Shown here: positions 18,357 to 27,064 of the stretch, piece by piece
How positions within the stretch are numbered: position 1 is the stretch's first letter
Layout: every line of letters begins with the position of its first letter
Assembly (NCBI RefSeq): GCF_018847375.1
Contig: NZ_CP072036.1
Span: forward strand, 2,604,001-2,668,000
Origin: Akkermansia massiliensis
Lineage (GTDB): Bacteria; Verrucomicrobiota; Verrucomicrobiia; Verrucomicrobiales; Akkermansiaceae
Length of the DNA stretch: 64,000 nucleotides
Reading direction: 5' to 3'
Position numbers and translations under genes: made by a program
Notes under the pieces: generated by a model
The model's input: the letters and a program-made list of their open reading frames with translations, nothing else
The model's database searches: none
What the model was told of the DNA's origin: nothing

Positions 18357-19049
18357 ATGTCTGGAGAAATCGCACCCCTGTTTATCCGCTGGAGCCTGCC
18401 GCACTGGGCGGCCCTGGGCGTCGTGGCTCTGGCCGCGGGGGGGCTCCTGTGGGGCTGCCGGAGGCTCAGGATGGAAAAACGCGTGCTAATCGGGAAGGCG
18501 CTGGGCGCCGTCTTCCTGCTGACCTTCCTGATTGAAACGTTCGGGCGCATTGTTAGGGAACACTGGGAGCCCTGGCAGGACAGGCTTCCGCTGCACTTTT
18601 GCAGCCTGATGACGCTGGTGTGCTTTATTGCCCTGTGGTTCCGCAAGCCCTGGGCGTGCGCCGTGGCGTATTTCGGCGTGCTGACGGCGAGCGTCCAGGG
18701 GCTGATTACCCCCATGCTTCACGACGGCTTTCCCTCCGCCGCGTTCTTCGCCTTCTTTGTGGGGCACGGGCTTTTATTGATTTCCGCCCTTTATCTTCCC
18801 GTCGTCTTGGGATGGCGCGCGCGTCCGTGGGATGACGTGAAAACGCTGGGCCTGTGCGACGCCTACCTGCTTCTGATTATTCCGGTGAACGTGTGGCTCG
18901 GAACGAATTACGGTTTTACCCGGTATGCTCCGGCCGGGACCGTGCTGGAATATTTCGGCCCCGCTCCGTGGTATCTGCTGACGCTTCAGCTTCCGGCCCT
19001 GGCCATTCTGCGGCTGCTGTACCTGACTGTCCGCATCAGGGAAAAGTAG
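18357..19049 (+). CDS. TIGR02206/YwaF-family membrane protein
   Basis: 230 residues with about seven membrane helices. The characteristic LPLHFCSLMTLVCFIALW and the later GTNYGFTR with LEYFGPAPWYLL place it in the YwaF family of integral membrane proteins of unknown function. It starts at ATG 18357, ten bases after the PNPOx-like gene, so the last three genes probably form one operon. Confidence 0.8.
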   Translation: MSGEIAPLFIRWSLPHWAALGVVALAAGGLLWGCRRLRMEKRVLIGKALGAVFLLTFLIETFGRIVREHWEPWQDRLPLHFCSLMTLVCFIALWFRKPWACAVAYFGVLTASVQGLITPMLHDGFPSAAFFAFFVGHGLLLISALYLPVVLGWRARPWDDVKTLGLCDAYLLLIIPVNVWLGTNYGFTRYAPAGTVLEYFGPAPWYLLTLQLPALAILRLLYLTVRIREK

Positions 19050-19096
19050 GCAGGGCGTGGGCACAGCGTTTCCCATATCCGGAGCCCCATCGGTTC

Positions 19097-20233
19097 CTAT
19101 TTCAGCGTTTTCAGGTCTTCCTTCGTGAACAGGTGGATGTCCTTTTCACGGGCATGGCGTATCTTTTCCGCCCATTCCGCATCCGCCAGCAGGGCGCGCC
19201 CTACGGCAATGAGGTCGAACTCCCCGGCTTTCAGCCGTTCCACCAGTGGTTCCACACTGGCGGCCTCCGCTTCCGGGCCGCCGTCAAAGGCATTCGTAAA
19301 ATCCCCCTTGAGTCCCACGGAACCGACGGAGATGGAGGGCTTTCCAGTAAGCTTCTTGGTCCAGCCGGCCAGGTTGAGGCGGGAACCTTCAAACTCCGGT
19401 TCCCAGAACCGGCGCGTGGAACAGTCAAAAATGTCCACGCCCGCTTCCGTCAGGGGTGTCAGAAAATCTTCCAGTTCCACGGGGGTGTGCGCCAGCTTGG
19501 CATCGTAATGGCCGGTTTTCCATTGGGAGAAGCGGAAGATGATGGGGAACTGGCTGCCGACCGCCTTGCGTACGGCATGGACAATGCTGCTGGCAAAACG
19601 GGTGCGGCCCACCAGGTCTCCGCCGTATTCGTCCGTGCGCCTGTTGGTCTCCTTCCAGAAAAACTGGTCGATCAGGTAGCCGTGCGCTCCATGCAGTTCC
19701 ACACCGTCAAAGCCCAGCCGTTTGGCATCCGCCGCGGCGCGCGCGAAAGCGTCGATGACTTCTTCAATCTTGGCGATGCTCATGGGCTCCGCCGTTTGTT
19801 CCAGCGTGTTCACGTCAATTCCGGATGGTCCGATGGGAGGCAGTTCCGGATTGGGCAGGTTCTCTCCCTTGAAGGGCCGGGCCATGCCCACGTGCCAAAG
19901 CTGGGGGGCTATTTTGCAATCCGTGGTATGAACGGCTTCCAACACCTTTTTCCATCCCCGCAGGGAGGCCCCGCCGAAGAAATTGGGGTAATTGGAGGAA
20001 GGGGAGGCGCTGGGTTCGTCAATAAAGGTGCCCTCCGTGATGATGAGCCCTACTTCATGTTTTGCCCGGCTCTTGTAATACGCGGCCACCTGGTCCGTAG
20101 GAACCCCGCTGGGAGAAAATCCCCGGGTCATGGCCGGGAGAACGATGCGGGTGGGAGTGTCGAGCTTGCGTGAATGAAAAGGCTGGAACAGAATTTCCAT
20201 GTCCCTGATCTTGAGTTCGTCCTGTGCGTTCAT
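19097..20233 (-). CDS. NADH:flavin oxidoreductase, Old Yellow Enzyme family
   Basis: 378 residues forming an FMN-binding barrel: RIVLPAMTRGFSPSG at the N-terminus, LWHVGMAR, the AKRLGFDGVELHGAHGYLIDQFF signature with the substrate-binding His, and a phosphate-binding VGRALLADAEW near the end. Family members reduce activated double bonds using NAD(P)H. The true substrate is unknown. The start is uncertain: ATG 20233 was chosen, and ATG 20200 is a close alternative. It converges with the upstream plus-strand group. Confidence 0.87.
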   Translation of the reverse strand: MNAQDELKIRDMEILFQPFHSRKLDTPTRIVLPAMTRGFSPSGVPTDQVAAYYKSRAKHEVGLIITEGTFIDEPSASPSSNYPNFFGGASLRGWKKVLEAVHTTDCKIAPQLWHVGMARPFKGENLPNPELPPIGPSGIDVNTLEQTAEPMSIAKIEEVIDAFARAAADAKRLGFDGVELHGAHGYLIDQFFWKETNRRTDEYGGDLVGRTRFASSIVHAVRKAVGSQFPIIFRFSQWKTGHYDAKLAHTPVELEDFLTPLTEAGVDIFDCSTRRFWEPEFEGSRLNLAGWTKKLTGKPSISVGSVGLKGDFTNAFDGGPEAEAASVEPLVERLKAGEFDLIAVGRALLADAEWAEKIRHAREKDIHLFTKEDLKTLK

Positions 20234-20317
20234 GAGAATAAAAGGCGTTATATCTGAAGCGGCCCGGATATGGGCCGGGATGATACAGGTATGAGACACT
20301 TTCCGGCATCCTCCCGT

Positions 20318-20968
20318 TCATCCCTGATGCTGGCTGTGGATCATTGATTCGTTTGAGGCAGGACTCCCCTCAACCGCATTTGCCGGAAGAGACAGGAAAT
20401 TCCGGAGCAGGGACTTCCCGTCCGGCGTCAGGATGGATTCCGGATGAAACTGGATGCCGTAAAGGGGGCGGGACCTGTGGCGAATGGCCTGGATGTTTCC
20501 CCCGGAATCCCTTGCGGTGACGACCAGTTCCTCCGGCCAGGGAGTGGCGGCAAGACGCCAGGAATGGTATAGGCCTGCGGGGAATTCCTCCGGCAGCCCC
20601 TCCAGAAGGGGGCAGCTCTCCGTCCGGCGTATGGGTTCACGGACCCCGTGAAGCGGCTGGGAGAGATGTTCCAGCCGGGCCCCGAAGCGTATGCCCAGGA
20701 TCTGGTGCCCCAGGCATACGCCCAGCACCGGAGTGCAGGGGGGCAGGCGGTCCAGAAGGCGGAAGGTTGCCTGGTGGCATTCGTCCTCCACCGTTCCGGG
20801 CCCGGGGGACAGGATGAGTTTTTCTGCCGCCTGAACCGCCTGTTCCAGTTCCGGCGAAAGGTTGGAGACCACGCGCGGAACGGCCATTCCCGTCACTCTG
20901 ACGAGTTCCGCGAGATTCCAGGTAAAGGAATCCCGGTGGTCGATGATCCAGACGTTCGGTTGACTCAT
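20318..20968 (-). CDS. pabA: Aminodeoxychorismate/anthranilate synthase glutaminase component
   Basis: 216 residues. A class I glutamine amidotransferase: IDHRDSFTWNLAELV at the start, LSPGPGTVED, the nucleophile motif LGVCLGHQILG, and the HPESILTPDG catalytic His/Glu near the C-terminus. It supplies ammonia to the synthase component. It diverges from pabB with only 30 bases between the start codons, so the pair shares a promoter region. With pabB and pabC beside it, the folate (p-aminobenzoate) role is favoured over tryptophan. Confidence 0.88.
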   Translation of the reverse strand: MSQPNVWIIDHRDSFTWNLAELVRVTGMAVPRVVSNLSPELEQAVQAAEKLILSPGPGTVEDECHQATFRLLDRLPPCTPVLGVCLGHQILGIRFGARLEHLSQPLHGVREPIRRTESCPLLEGLPEEFPAGLYHSWRLAATPWPEELVVTARDSGGNIQAIRHRSRPLYGIQFHPESILTPDGKSLLRNFLSLPANAVEGSPASNESMIHSQHQG

Positions 20969-20998
20969 GGCGCGCACATGATAGAATAATTCCCGCCA

Positions 20999-22015
20999 AT
21001 GTACACACGGGAAGAAACCATCCTCCGCATGAATGCCCTGGGCCGTGCGGAACGTCCGTTCTTCTTTGTGATCTCCCATGATCTGGAGCACAACCTCCTG
21101 TTTGAGCTTCCGGAAACGGGGCACGAACGTATGGCGGCTTTTTCCCTGCCGCTGGGAGGCATGGGGGAGCAGGGCAACTGGCCGCCGCTTCCGGAACGGC
21201 TGCGGTTCATCCCTTCCCCCTGTTCCATGGCCCGGTATGCGGCGTCCTTCGCCTCCGTCCGGAACCATCTGATGAGGGGGGACTCCTACCTGCTGAATTT
21301 ATGCGTGGCGACCCCCGTGGAAACCAACCTGACGCTGCGCCATCTGTTCCGGTTCGCACGGGCTCCCTACCGGATGCTGCTGGGGCCGGACGCCCGTGTT
21401 CCCGGCGTGCATGGCCGCGGCTGCGTCTGCTTCTCTCCGGAACCGTTTGTCACGGTACGCGGGCGGTCCATTTCCACGTTTCCGATGAAGGGAACGGCTC
21501 CTGCCGCCACGCAGGAAGCCTGCGACTGGCTGGAGACGGATGAAAAGGAAAACCGGGAATCCGCCACCATTGTGGACCTGATGCGCAATGATCTCTCCAT
21601 GGTGGCGGCAGATGTGCAAGTCAGGCGCTACCGCTACATCAGCCCGGTGGAAACGCGCGGAAGAACCATCCTGCAATGCAGTTCCGAGATTTCAGGCCGC
21701 CTGCCGGAAGACTGGCGTTCCCGCCTGGGGGAAATCCTGCTGAAGCTGCTGCCCGCCGGGAGTGTGACCGGAGCGCCCAAGGAGGCCACCTGCCGGGCCA
21801 TTGCGGAGGCGGAGGACATGGAGCGGGGGTTTTACACCGGGATTTTCGGTTTCTTCAACGGGCGGGATTTGGATTCCGCCGTCGCCATCCGCTTCATGGA
21901 AGAGGATGAAAAGGAAATGGTGTACAAAAGCGGAGGCGGCATCACCGTCATGAGCCACATGGAAGATGAATACCGGGAAGCTATTGCCAAAGTTTATGTG
22001 CCGTTTGATTTTTGA
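20999..22015 (+). CDS. pabB: Aminodeoxychorismate synthase component I
   Basis: 338 residues covering the chorismate-binding domain without the N-terminal extension of long anthranilate synthases, so it is the short PabB type. Diagnostic segments: FPMKGTAPA, ESATIVDLMRNDLSMV, PAGSVTGAPKEATCRAI, FYTGIFGFF, and the closing GGGITVMSHMEDEYREA. It converts chorismate to 4-amino-4-deoxychorismate with PabA-derived ammonia. It overlaps the pabC start by 20 bases. Confidence 0.92.
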   Translation: MYTREETILRMNALGRAERPFFFVISHDLEHNLLFELPETGHERMAAFSLPLGGMGEQGNWPPLPERLRFIPSPCSMARYAASFASVRNHLMRGDSYLLNLCVATPVETNLTLRHLFRFARAPYRMLLGPDARVPGVHGRGCVCFSPEPFVTVRGRSISTFPMKGTAPAATQEACDWLETDEKENRESATIVDLMRNDLSMVAADVQVRRYRYISPVETRGRTILQCSSEISGRLPEDWRSRLGEILLKLLPAGSVTGAPKEATCRAIAEAEDMERGFYTGIFGFFNGRDLDSAVAIRFMEEDEKEMVYKSGGGITVMSHMEDEYREAIAKVYVPFDF

Positions 22016-22610
22016 AACCGTCAAATGGGAGGATGGCGTTCCCTGCCTGCTCCCCTGGCACCAGCGCAGGGTGGAAGCCGCCATGGACCTTCACGGAGCG
22101 GAAGGCTCCGCCGTTCCCGATCTGGCCTCCGTGCTGTCGGCCTGTCCGGGTCCGGAAGGCCGCGGCATTTACAAATGCCATATCACGTATGATACGCAGG
22201 GAAAGGCGCGCCGTCCCGTCTTTGAACCTTACCGTCCCCGGCTGGTGAAAAGGCTGGCATGCGTGGAAAATCCACGGCTGGATTACTTCTGCAAGTGGGA
22301 GGACCGGACGGAGCTTCAGACGGCAGGGCTGGGGTTGGGAGAGGATGAAGAAGTGCTGATCCTCCGGCACGGGCAGGTGACGGATACGCGGTACAGCAAC
22401 GTCGTGTTCGGGGACGGCTCCTCCTGGGTGACTCCGGAAACTTTTCTGCTTCCCGGCACCAAGCGCGCATTCCTGCTGGCGTGCGGAGCCATTGAAGAGC
22501 TTTCCATCAAAGCGGAGGATATAAAAAAATTCCGCTTCTGTTCCCTGATTAACGCCATGCTGGACCCCGGCGACGTGGTGGTGCGGACGGAGGATATCGT
22601 CTATCCTTAA
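21996..22610 (+). CDS. pabC: Aminodeoxychorismate lyase-like class IV aminotransferase
   Basis: 204 residues of PLP fold-type IV. It starts near the pabB end (ATG 21996) and contains LIFETVKWEDGVPCLL, YKCHITYD with the candidate PLP lysine, DTRYSNVVFGDGSSWVTP, and LLPGTKRAFLL. In pathway context it would split aminodeoxychorismate into p-aminobenzoate and pyruvate. Sequence alone does not exclude a branched-chain or D-amino acid transaminase, but the operon makes PabC by far the better call. Confidence 0.85.
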   Translation: MCRLIFETVKWEDGVPCLLPWHQRRVEAAMDLHGAEGSAVPDLASVLSACPGPEGRGIYKCHITYDTQGKARRPVFEPYRPRLVKRLACVENPRLDYFCKWEDRTELQTAGLGLGEDEEVLILRHGQVTDTRYSNVVFGDGSSWVTPETFLLPGTKRAFLLACGAIEELSIKAEDIKKFRFCSLINAMLDPGDVVVRTEDIVYP

Positions 22611-22646
22611 CCGGTTTTATAAATTTATATATTACAGGAGCATGAT

Positions 22647-24458
22647 CTACAATTCCTGATAATACCGTTGCATCAGCTTCGCCATCAGTTTGCGGCGTTC
22701 TTGAAGGAATGATTCGTAATCACTTATATCCATGCTGACAATATTTTGAGGGATACTGTTTTCCTCCAGATTGCGGTAAAGCATTTCTTCGTCGGAAATA
22801 TTTCCGAGTGTAATGGCTTTAGTCCCGCATTGCTCTTGTACTTTGGCAAAATAGACAGAGGGAGGATCGTCTCCAATGGCTTTATTTACCTGCGTATCAA
22901 GATAGATATAATTGGCTACCTGATTATATTTTGTCTTATTATCAATGCCGTTCTTTTTCAGATAATTGCGCGGAAAAATATGGTGCACGTCTCCTGAAAT
23001 GGTAATGAGATCGGAGACTTTAGTCCCTTTCATCAGCAGGGAATTGCAATTCAGGTTAATTTGAGCAGCAAGGAAGGTATTGAAGGCGGGACTGTTTACA
23101 GAAGACGTTTCCAGGTTCTGAGGCAGCGTAACCGTCCAAAATGTTTCCGATAGGGCAGAGGCCTCCACTTCTGTTTTGAAATTCAGGAAGCCTTTTTCTT
23201 CGATATTGCGCATATCACGGTCCATCTGCGTCTCCGGAGATCCGATGTATCTTGAAGTTAGGGTGGAGAGGACGAACCATTTTTGAACATGCCGTTTGAT
23301 TTGTTCGTTTGGAATGGTTGGATCACTCCGCAGCATCAGATACAAAGTGTAAGCAAAATCCAACGTCATTTGTGAATTCAACTGTTTGCTGGAGACAAAG
23401 CCCGCACCCTTAAGGGCCATTACAAATTGTGTAAAATTGTGCTGGTTGATAAATTGTACAATGCCGGCATCCAGTTTCCGGTAGGATTCCGCTACGATAT
23501 CATCCCGGTATTCCTTGGTTTCGAAATCCCTCCCGGACAATAAGCTGACCAAATCAGCAAGTTTTCCTCTGCGGAACTGGTGCATGAATGATACCCGTAG
23601 CATATCGCCGTAATCGGGATCGTAAATGTCATCATAATCATGAGCCAGCCACTTGATTTTATCCGCATACTTGGAATTCTGGAATTCCTCATCACGTACC
23701 AATAAGGAGTAAAAATCAGGTTTCACGGCCAGATGGCAGAAATAGTCCACTGTTTTACGCATCATACTGCCTTCATGTTCCATGTCCGCGGCCATCTTGG
23801 ACATGACAAAGTCTGATTGGCTGAGAGACGTTCCTTTGGAATTGATACGAATGAAAATTTCAGTTACTTCATCAATATCCAATGTAGCATCCAGCTCAAT
23901 CACGCCAATTTGCCTGTTGGCGATTCCTTTTAGAGAGGCAATGGATTTATTGATTATGTTGGGTTTGATTCCTTCATTGATGGTACAATATTCAACGGAG
24001 AACTCGAACGCATCGAAATCGGCATCAAATACGATGGAAATATCCGGTATCCATCGTTTGTCTTTTAAATGAGAAGCGTCTTGAACCGCAAAACGCTTGC
24101 TCGGATCATCAGCAAGAGGATTGAAGGCGATTTTGACGCGGTCTTTATTAAAATCTTCATCCAGGACTTCTTTGCCGGCGATAGCGGCCATCAGGGCGGT
24201 TACACGTTGCTGTCCGTCGATAAGTACTTTTTTTCCGTTGGCTTTTCCTCCATCCTTGGTTTTCACGTCAGGATTCTTCCAAGTAATGATATAGCCCGTA
24301 GGGTAGCCGTTATATAAGGAATCAATTAAATCCCGTACTTGGCTTCGTTTCCAGACAAAGGGGCGCTGAATTTCTGGTATAACGAAATCTTCCGCTTCTA
24401 TCAGCCCCAAGACGGCGCTGACGGAATATTGCATCAACGTGAATTTTTCACCGGTCAT
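22647..24458 (-). CDS. GmrSD-like type IV restriction protein (DUF262 + HNH)
   Basis: 603 residues. The N-terminal DUF262 domain has IPEIQRPFVWKRSQVRDLIDS and the catalytic VLIDGQQRVTAL block (about 25-95). A helical middle follows, then a C-terminal DUF1524-type HNH nuclease with DVHHIFPRNYLKKNG and an NQVANYIYLDTQVN segment. Fused GmrS-GmrD proteins of this layout cut glucosylated or otherwise modified phage DNA. No methyltransferase or other defence gene is adjacent, as expected for a modification-dependent enzyme. It is lower in GC than its neighbours and flanked by AT-rich spacers, which suggests transfer. Confidence 0.9.
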   Translation of the reverse strand: MTGEKFTLMQYSVSAVLGLIEAEDFVIPEIQRPFVWKRSQVRDLIDSLYNGYPTGYIITWKNPDVKTKDGGKANGKKVLIDGQQRVTALMAAIAGKEVLDEDFNKDRVKIAFNPLADDPSKRFAVQDASHLKDKRWIPDISIVFDADFDAFEFSVEYCTINEGIKPNIINKSIASLKGIANRQIGVIELDATLDIDEVTEIFIRINSKGTSLSQSDFVMSKMAADMEHEGSMMRKTVDYFCHLAVKPDFYSLLVRDEEFQNSKYADKIKWLAHDYDDIYDPDYGDMLRVSFMHQFRRGKLADLVSLLSGRDFETKEYRDDIVAESYRKLDAGIVQFINQHNFTQFVMALKGAGFVSSKQLNSQMTLDFAYTLYLMLRSDPTIPNEQIKRHVQKWFVLSTLTSRYIGSPETQMDRDMRNIEEKGFLNFKTEVEASALSETFWTVTLPQNLETSSVNSPAFNTFLAAQINLNCNSLLMKGTKVSDLITISGDVHHIFPRNYLKKNGIDNKTKYNQVANYIYLDTQVNKAIGDDPPSVYFAKVQEQCGTKAITLGNISDEEMLYRNLEENSIPQNIVSMDISDYESFLQERRKLMAKLMQRYYQEL

Positions 24459-24734
24459 GATATTTCTCTTTTATTGCTTCATCCACTATTGAGCTTATTT
24501 AGCATGAGGAGTGCTTTTCATGGATATTAGAAGTTGGGTTCACGCTTGAAATATATGATTTCATGAAAAAAGATGTGCAGATCTTTTCCCAGCATGTTAG
24601 CGGCATCATAAAACACCGCAGAAGGAGGAGCAATTGTTTTTGATCCTCTGAAAATAAAAACAGACTGGATTTTTTTGGAATGCCTTTTCAGCAGAGATTT
24701 CCTATTATCTTCATTTTAAAGATAGATAAAAAGT
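24459..24734. other. AT-rich spacer upstream of the restriction gene
   Basis: About 280 bases, markedly AT-rich, with no coding frame. It presumably contains the promoter of the minus-strand DUF262 gene. No other element recognised. Confidence 0.45.
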
Positions 24735-24768
24735 AAAAGCCGTTTGTCATATTTGGCAAACGGCTTTT
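24735..24768 (-). terminator. Terminator after the epimerase gene
   Basis: A perfect 12-bp stem (24735-24746 with 24757-24768) with a 10-base loop. The flanking A and T bases of the stem provide the U-rich end in both directions. It lies about 30 bases past the epimerase stop on the minus strand. Confidence 0.75.
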
Positions 24769-24795
24769 AGTAAGAGTAATATGTTTTGTTTTTCC

Positions 24796-25977
24796 TTAAA
24801 TGGCGCCGCAGTAGTGGGCGCAGAACCACATGGCGCGGGGATGGTGGAAGAAGGACTTCCAGAGGCTGCCCTTGAGGGTGTTTGCCCTGGAGCCGTCCTT
24901 GTTCAGGTAGCCGAACCAGTCGCCGTGCTGCACGTCCTGGAAGTGGGAGAAGGCCCAGTTGTGCACCATGTCGTGGCAGATGGCGTAGCGTTCCTCTCCA
25001 GTGAGCTTGTAGGCGAGCGTCATGGCAATGAGCGCCTCGTCGTGCGGCCACCAGAATTTCATGTTGTGCCAGTATTCCTGGACGGGCTTGCCGTACACGT
25101 CCGTAAAGTAGAGCAGGCCGCCGTTTTCCTTGTCCCACCCGCGCGCGAAAGCCCAGTCGATCATGTCGCAGCCCACCTTGATGAGTTCCGGATCATTGCC
25201 GCGGAAGCGGGCTTCCTCCAGCACGAACCAGCCCCCCTCAATGGTATGGCCGGGATTGAGCGTGCGTTCGTCAAAGTGGTCGATGATGGCGCCGTCAGGG
25301 CTCACCACTTCCATCACGGCCTTGAGCTCCGGCTTCATGAACAGGGTGCGGAGGTCGTTGATGCAGCGGTCGATCCATCCGGTGTAGAAGCCGTCCTCGT
25401 CACCCAGGTACTTGCGCAGTTCCTGGGCGGTCGCCAGCGTAATCATGCGTGTTCCCAGTCCCGTCGTGGGACGGTTCCCGGTGAATTTGGGAACCATCTT
25501 GCCGGGGGTGAAGCAGATGTCCGTAAAGACGTCGAACCAGTGGCGCGCGGCTTTTGCGGATTCTTCATTTCCTGCAGCTTTCGCATGGGCGGCAAAGGCG
25601 ATGGCGGCAAAGGATTCGCTGTACGCATAGCGGCGCTTGCGGATGGGGGTGCCGTCCGCCTCCACATGGAAGTACATGCGGCCGTCGGCAGGGTCCACGC
25701 ATTTCGCCGTCAGGAAGTTCAGGGCGCTTTCCGCCCATTTGAGCCAGTCCGGGTTTTTCTCAATGCTGTTGTACATGGTCAGCAGCATCCAGGCCATGCG
25801 GCCCTGGGCCCACACGGATTTGTCCGTGTCCACCAGGGTGCCGTCCGCGTCAAAGCAGTGGTAGAGGCCCCCGTTCTTTTCGTCGTAAGCGCGCGGGAAC
25901 CAGAACGGCAGAACGTCTTCCAGAAGCTGGCGGCGGTAGAATGCGCCCAGGGTGGTCAGGTCAAGTGTTGCAGCCAT
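24796..25977 (-). CDS. N-acylglucosamine 2-epimerase
   Basis: 393 residues of the AGE family (an alpha/alpha barrel). Recognised from the FWFPRAYDEKNGGLYHCFD start, KSVWAQGRMAWML, NPGHTIEGGWF, WWPHDEALIAM and the final FHHPRAMWFCAHY, which carry the catalytic histidines and arginine. It interconverts N-acetylmannosamine and N-acetylglucosamine. It starts 15 bases after nanA, so the two are one operon: NanA releases ManNAc from sialic acid and this enzyme passes it on as GlcNAc. No signal peptide; cytoplasmic. Confidence 0.92.
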   Translation of the reverse strand: MAATLDLTTLGAFYRRQLLEDVLPFWFPRAYDEKNGGLYHCFDADGTLVDTDKSVWAQGRMAWMLLTMYNSIEKNPDWLKWAESALNFLTAKCVDPADGRMYFHVEADGTPIRKRRYAYSESFAAIAFAAHAKAAGNEESAKAARHWFDVFTDICFTPGKMVPKFTGNRPTTGLGTRMITLATAQELRKYLGDEDGFYTGWIDRCINDLRTLFMKPELKAVMEVVSPDGAIIDHFDERTLNPGHTIEGGWFVLEEARFRGNDPELIKVGCDMIDWAFARGWDKENGGLLYFTDVYGKPVQEYWHNMKFWWPHDEALIAMTLAYKLTGEERYAICHDMVHNWAFSHFQDVQHGDWFGYLNKDGSRANTLKGSLWKSFFHHPRAMWFCAHYCGAI

Positions 25978-25992
25978 AAGAGGGAAAGCGGT

Positions 25993-26910
25993 TTAGTTCA
26001 TGGACCACTGGAAGAAGCCGATGGCTTCCAGCTCGGAGCGGAGTTCCTTGAGCTGTTCCGCGGTGGGGTTGCCCTGCGGCAGGCGGGCGGGACCCAGGTC
26101 AACGCCCAGCCAGCCCATCAGGGCCTTGGCGCAGCCCATGTAGCCCTTGGAGGCCAGGATGTTGATCATCTGCACGGATTTCCACTGGCAGTCGCGCGCC
26201 GTTTCCACGTCGCCTTCTGCAAAGGATTTCATGAGTTTCTGGTACAGGGCCGGGGCAAAGTTGAAGGAACTTCCCACAGCGCCCTTGGCGCCTACGGAGA
26301 GGGCTCCCGTGAACCATTCGTCCACGCCCCAGGGGATGTCCACGTTTTCGTCGTAGTTCAACGTGGTCTGGTACAGGGCCAGGTCCGGATTGGTGAATTT
26401 GATGCCCGCAAAGTTCGGGATCTGTTCCTTGGCCAGCTTGATGAAGTCTACCGGATTGAAACGCACGCCCGTCAGCACGGGAATGTCGTAATAGTAATAG
26501 GGCAGGTCGGGAGCGCCGGAAGCGGCGAAGGCGCAGCATTCCACCAGACGCTGGACAGTGCCTGGCTTGTAGTAGGAGGGGGCAAGGGAGCTGGTCGCCA
26601 CGAATCCGCATTCCTGGGCAAAGGCGGCCAGTTCGCGGGCGTCCCAGACGCTGTTGGAACCGGTATGGGCGATGACGTCCACGCCGTACTTGGCGGAAGC
26701 TTCCTTCCAGGCGGAGTAGATTTCCTTTCGTTCTTCAAGCTGCATGGAGGAGGATTCACCAGTGCTTCCGGTAATGAAAGCCAGCTTGATGCCCTGGGAG
26801 GCAAGCAGCCTGGCCTGGGCGTCAACGCTGGAAGGATTCAGGGAACCGTCCGCCTTGAACGGAGTGTGTACGGCGGCCACCAGGCCGTGGAGTTTCAATG
26901 ACGTGTTCAT
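25993..26910 (-). CDS. nanA: N-acetylneuraminate lyase
   Basis: 305 residues of the DHDPS/NAL superfamily. It has the carboxylate-binding GSTGESSSM motif (about 48-56), the tyrosine-rich YYYYDIP motif (about 137-143) and a GIKFTNPD segment whose lysine should form the Schiff base. It splits sialic acid into pyruvate and N-acetylmannosamine in the cytoplasm. It is first of a two-gene sialic acid operon with the epimerase. No transporter for sialic acid is next to it. Confidence 0.92.
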   Translation of the reverse strand: MNTSLKLHGLVAAVHTPFKADGSLNPSSVDAQARLLASQGIKLAFITGSTGESSSMQLEERKEIYSAWKEASAKYGVDVIAHTGSNSVWDARELAAFAQECGFVATSSLAPSYYKPGTVQRLVECCAFAASGAPDLPYYYYDIPVLTGVRFNPVDFIKLAKEQIPNFAGIKFTNPDLALYQTTLNYDENVDIPWGVDEWFTGALSVGAKGAVGSSFNFAPALYQKLMKSFAEGDVETARDCQWKSVQMINILASKGYMGCAKALMGWLGVDLGPARLPQGNPTAEQLKELRSELEAIGFFQWSMN

Positions 26911-26941
26911 ATTGTGTAGTGATATGAAAATAATTCGGGGA

Positions 26942-26956
26942 AATGATTACAAATCA
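26942..26956. promoter_or_regulatory. Palindrome upstream of nanA, possible operator
   Basis: A 15-base palindrome, ATGATT-ACA-AATCAT, lies about 30 bases upstream of the nanA start. Position and symmetry fit an operator for a sialic-acid-responsive regulator. The sequence matches no operator I know, and no regulator gene is adjacent. Confidence 0.35.
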
Positions 26957-27005
26957 TCTTGGGAAAGACAACCCCTGAATCCTTTTGAATCAAAAAAGAC
27001 CACAT

Positions 27006-27040
27006 AAAAAAACGCGCGTTCTCCAAAAAAGAATGCGCGC
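27006..27040 (-). terminator. Terminator after the GH18 gene
   Basis: A GC-rich stem of about 10 bp (one mismatch) with a 6-base T-rich loop, followed on the minus strand by seven T. It separates the GH18 transcript from nanA. Confidence 0.75.
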
Positions 27041-27064
27041 CGGAGCAAGAGATGCTTCAAAACA

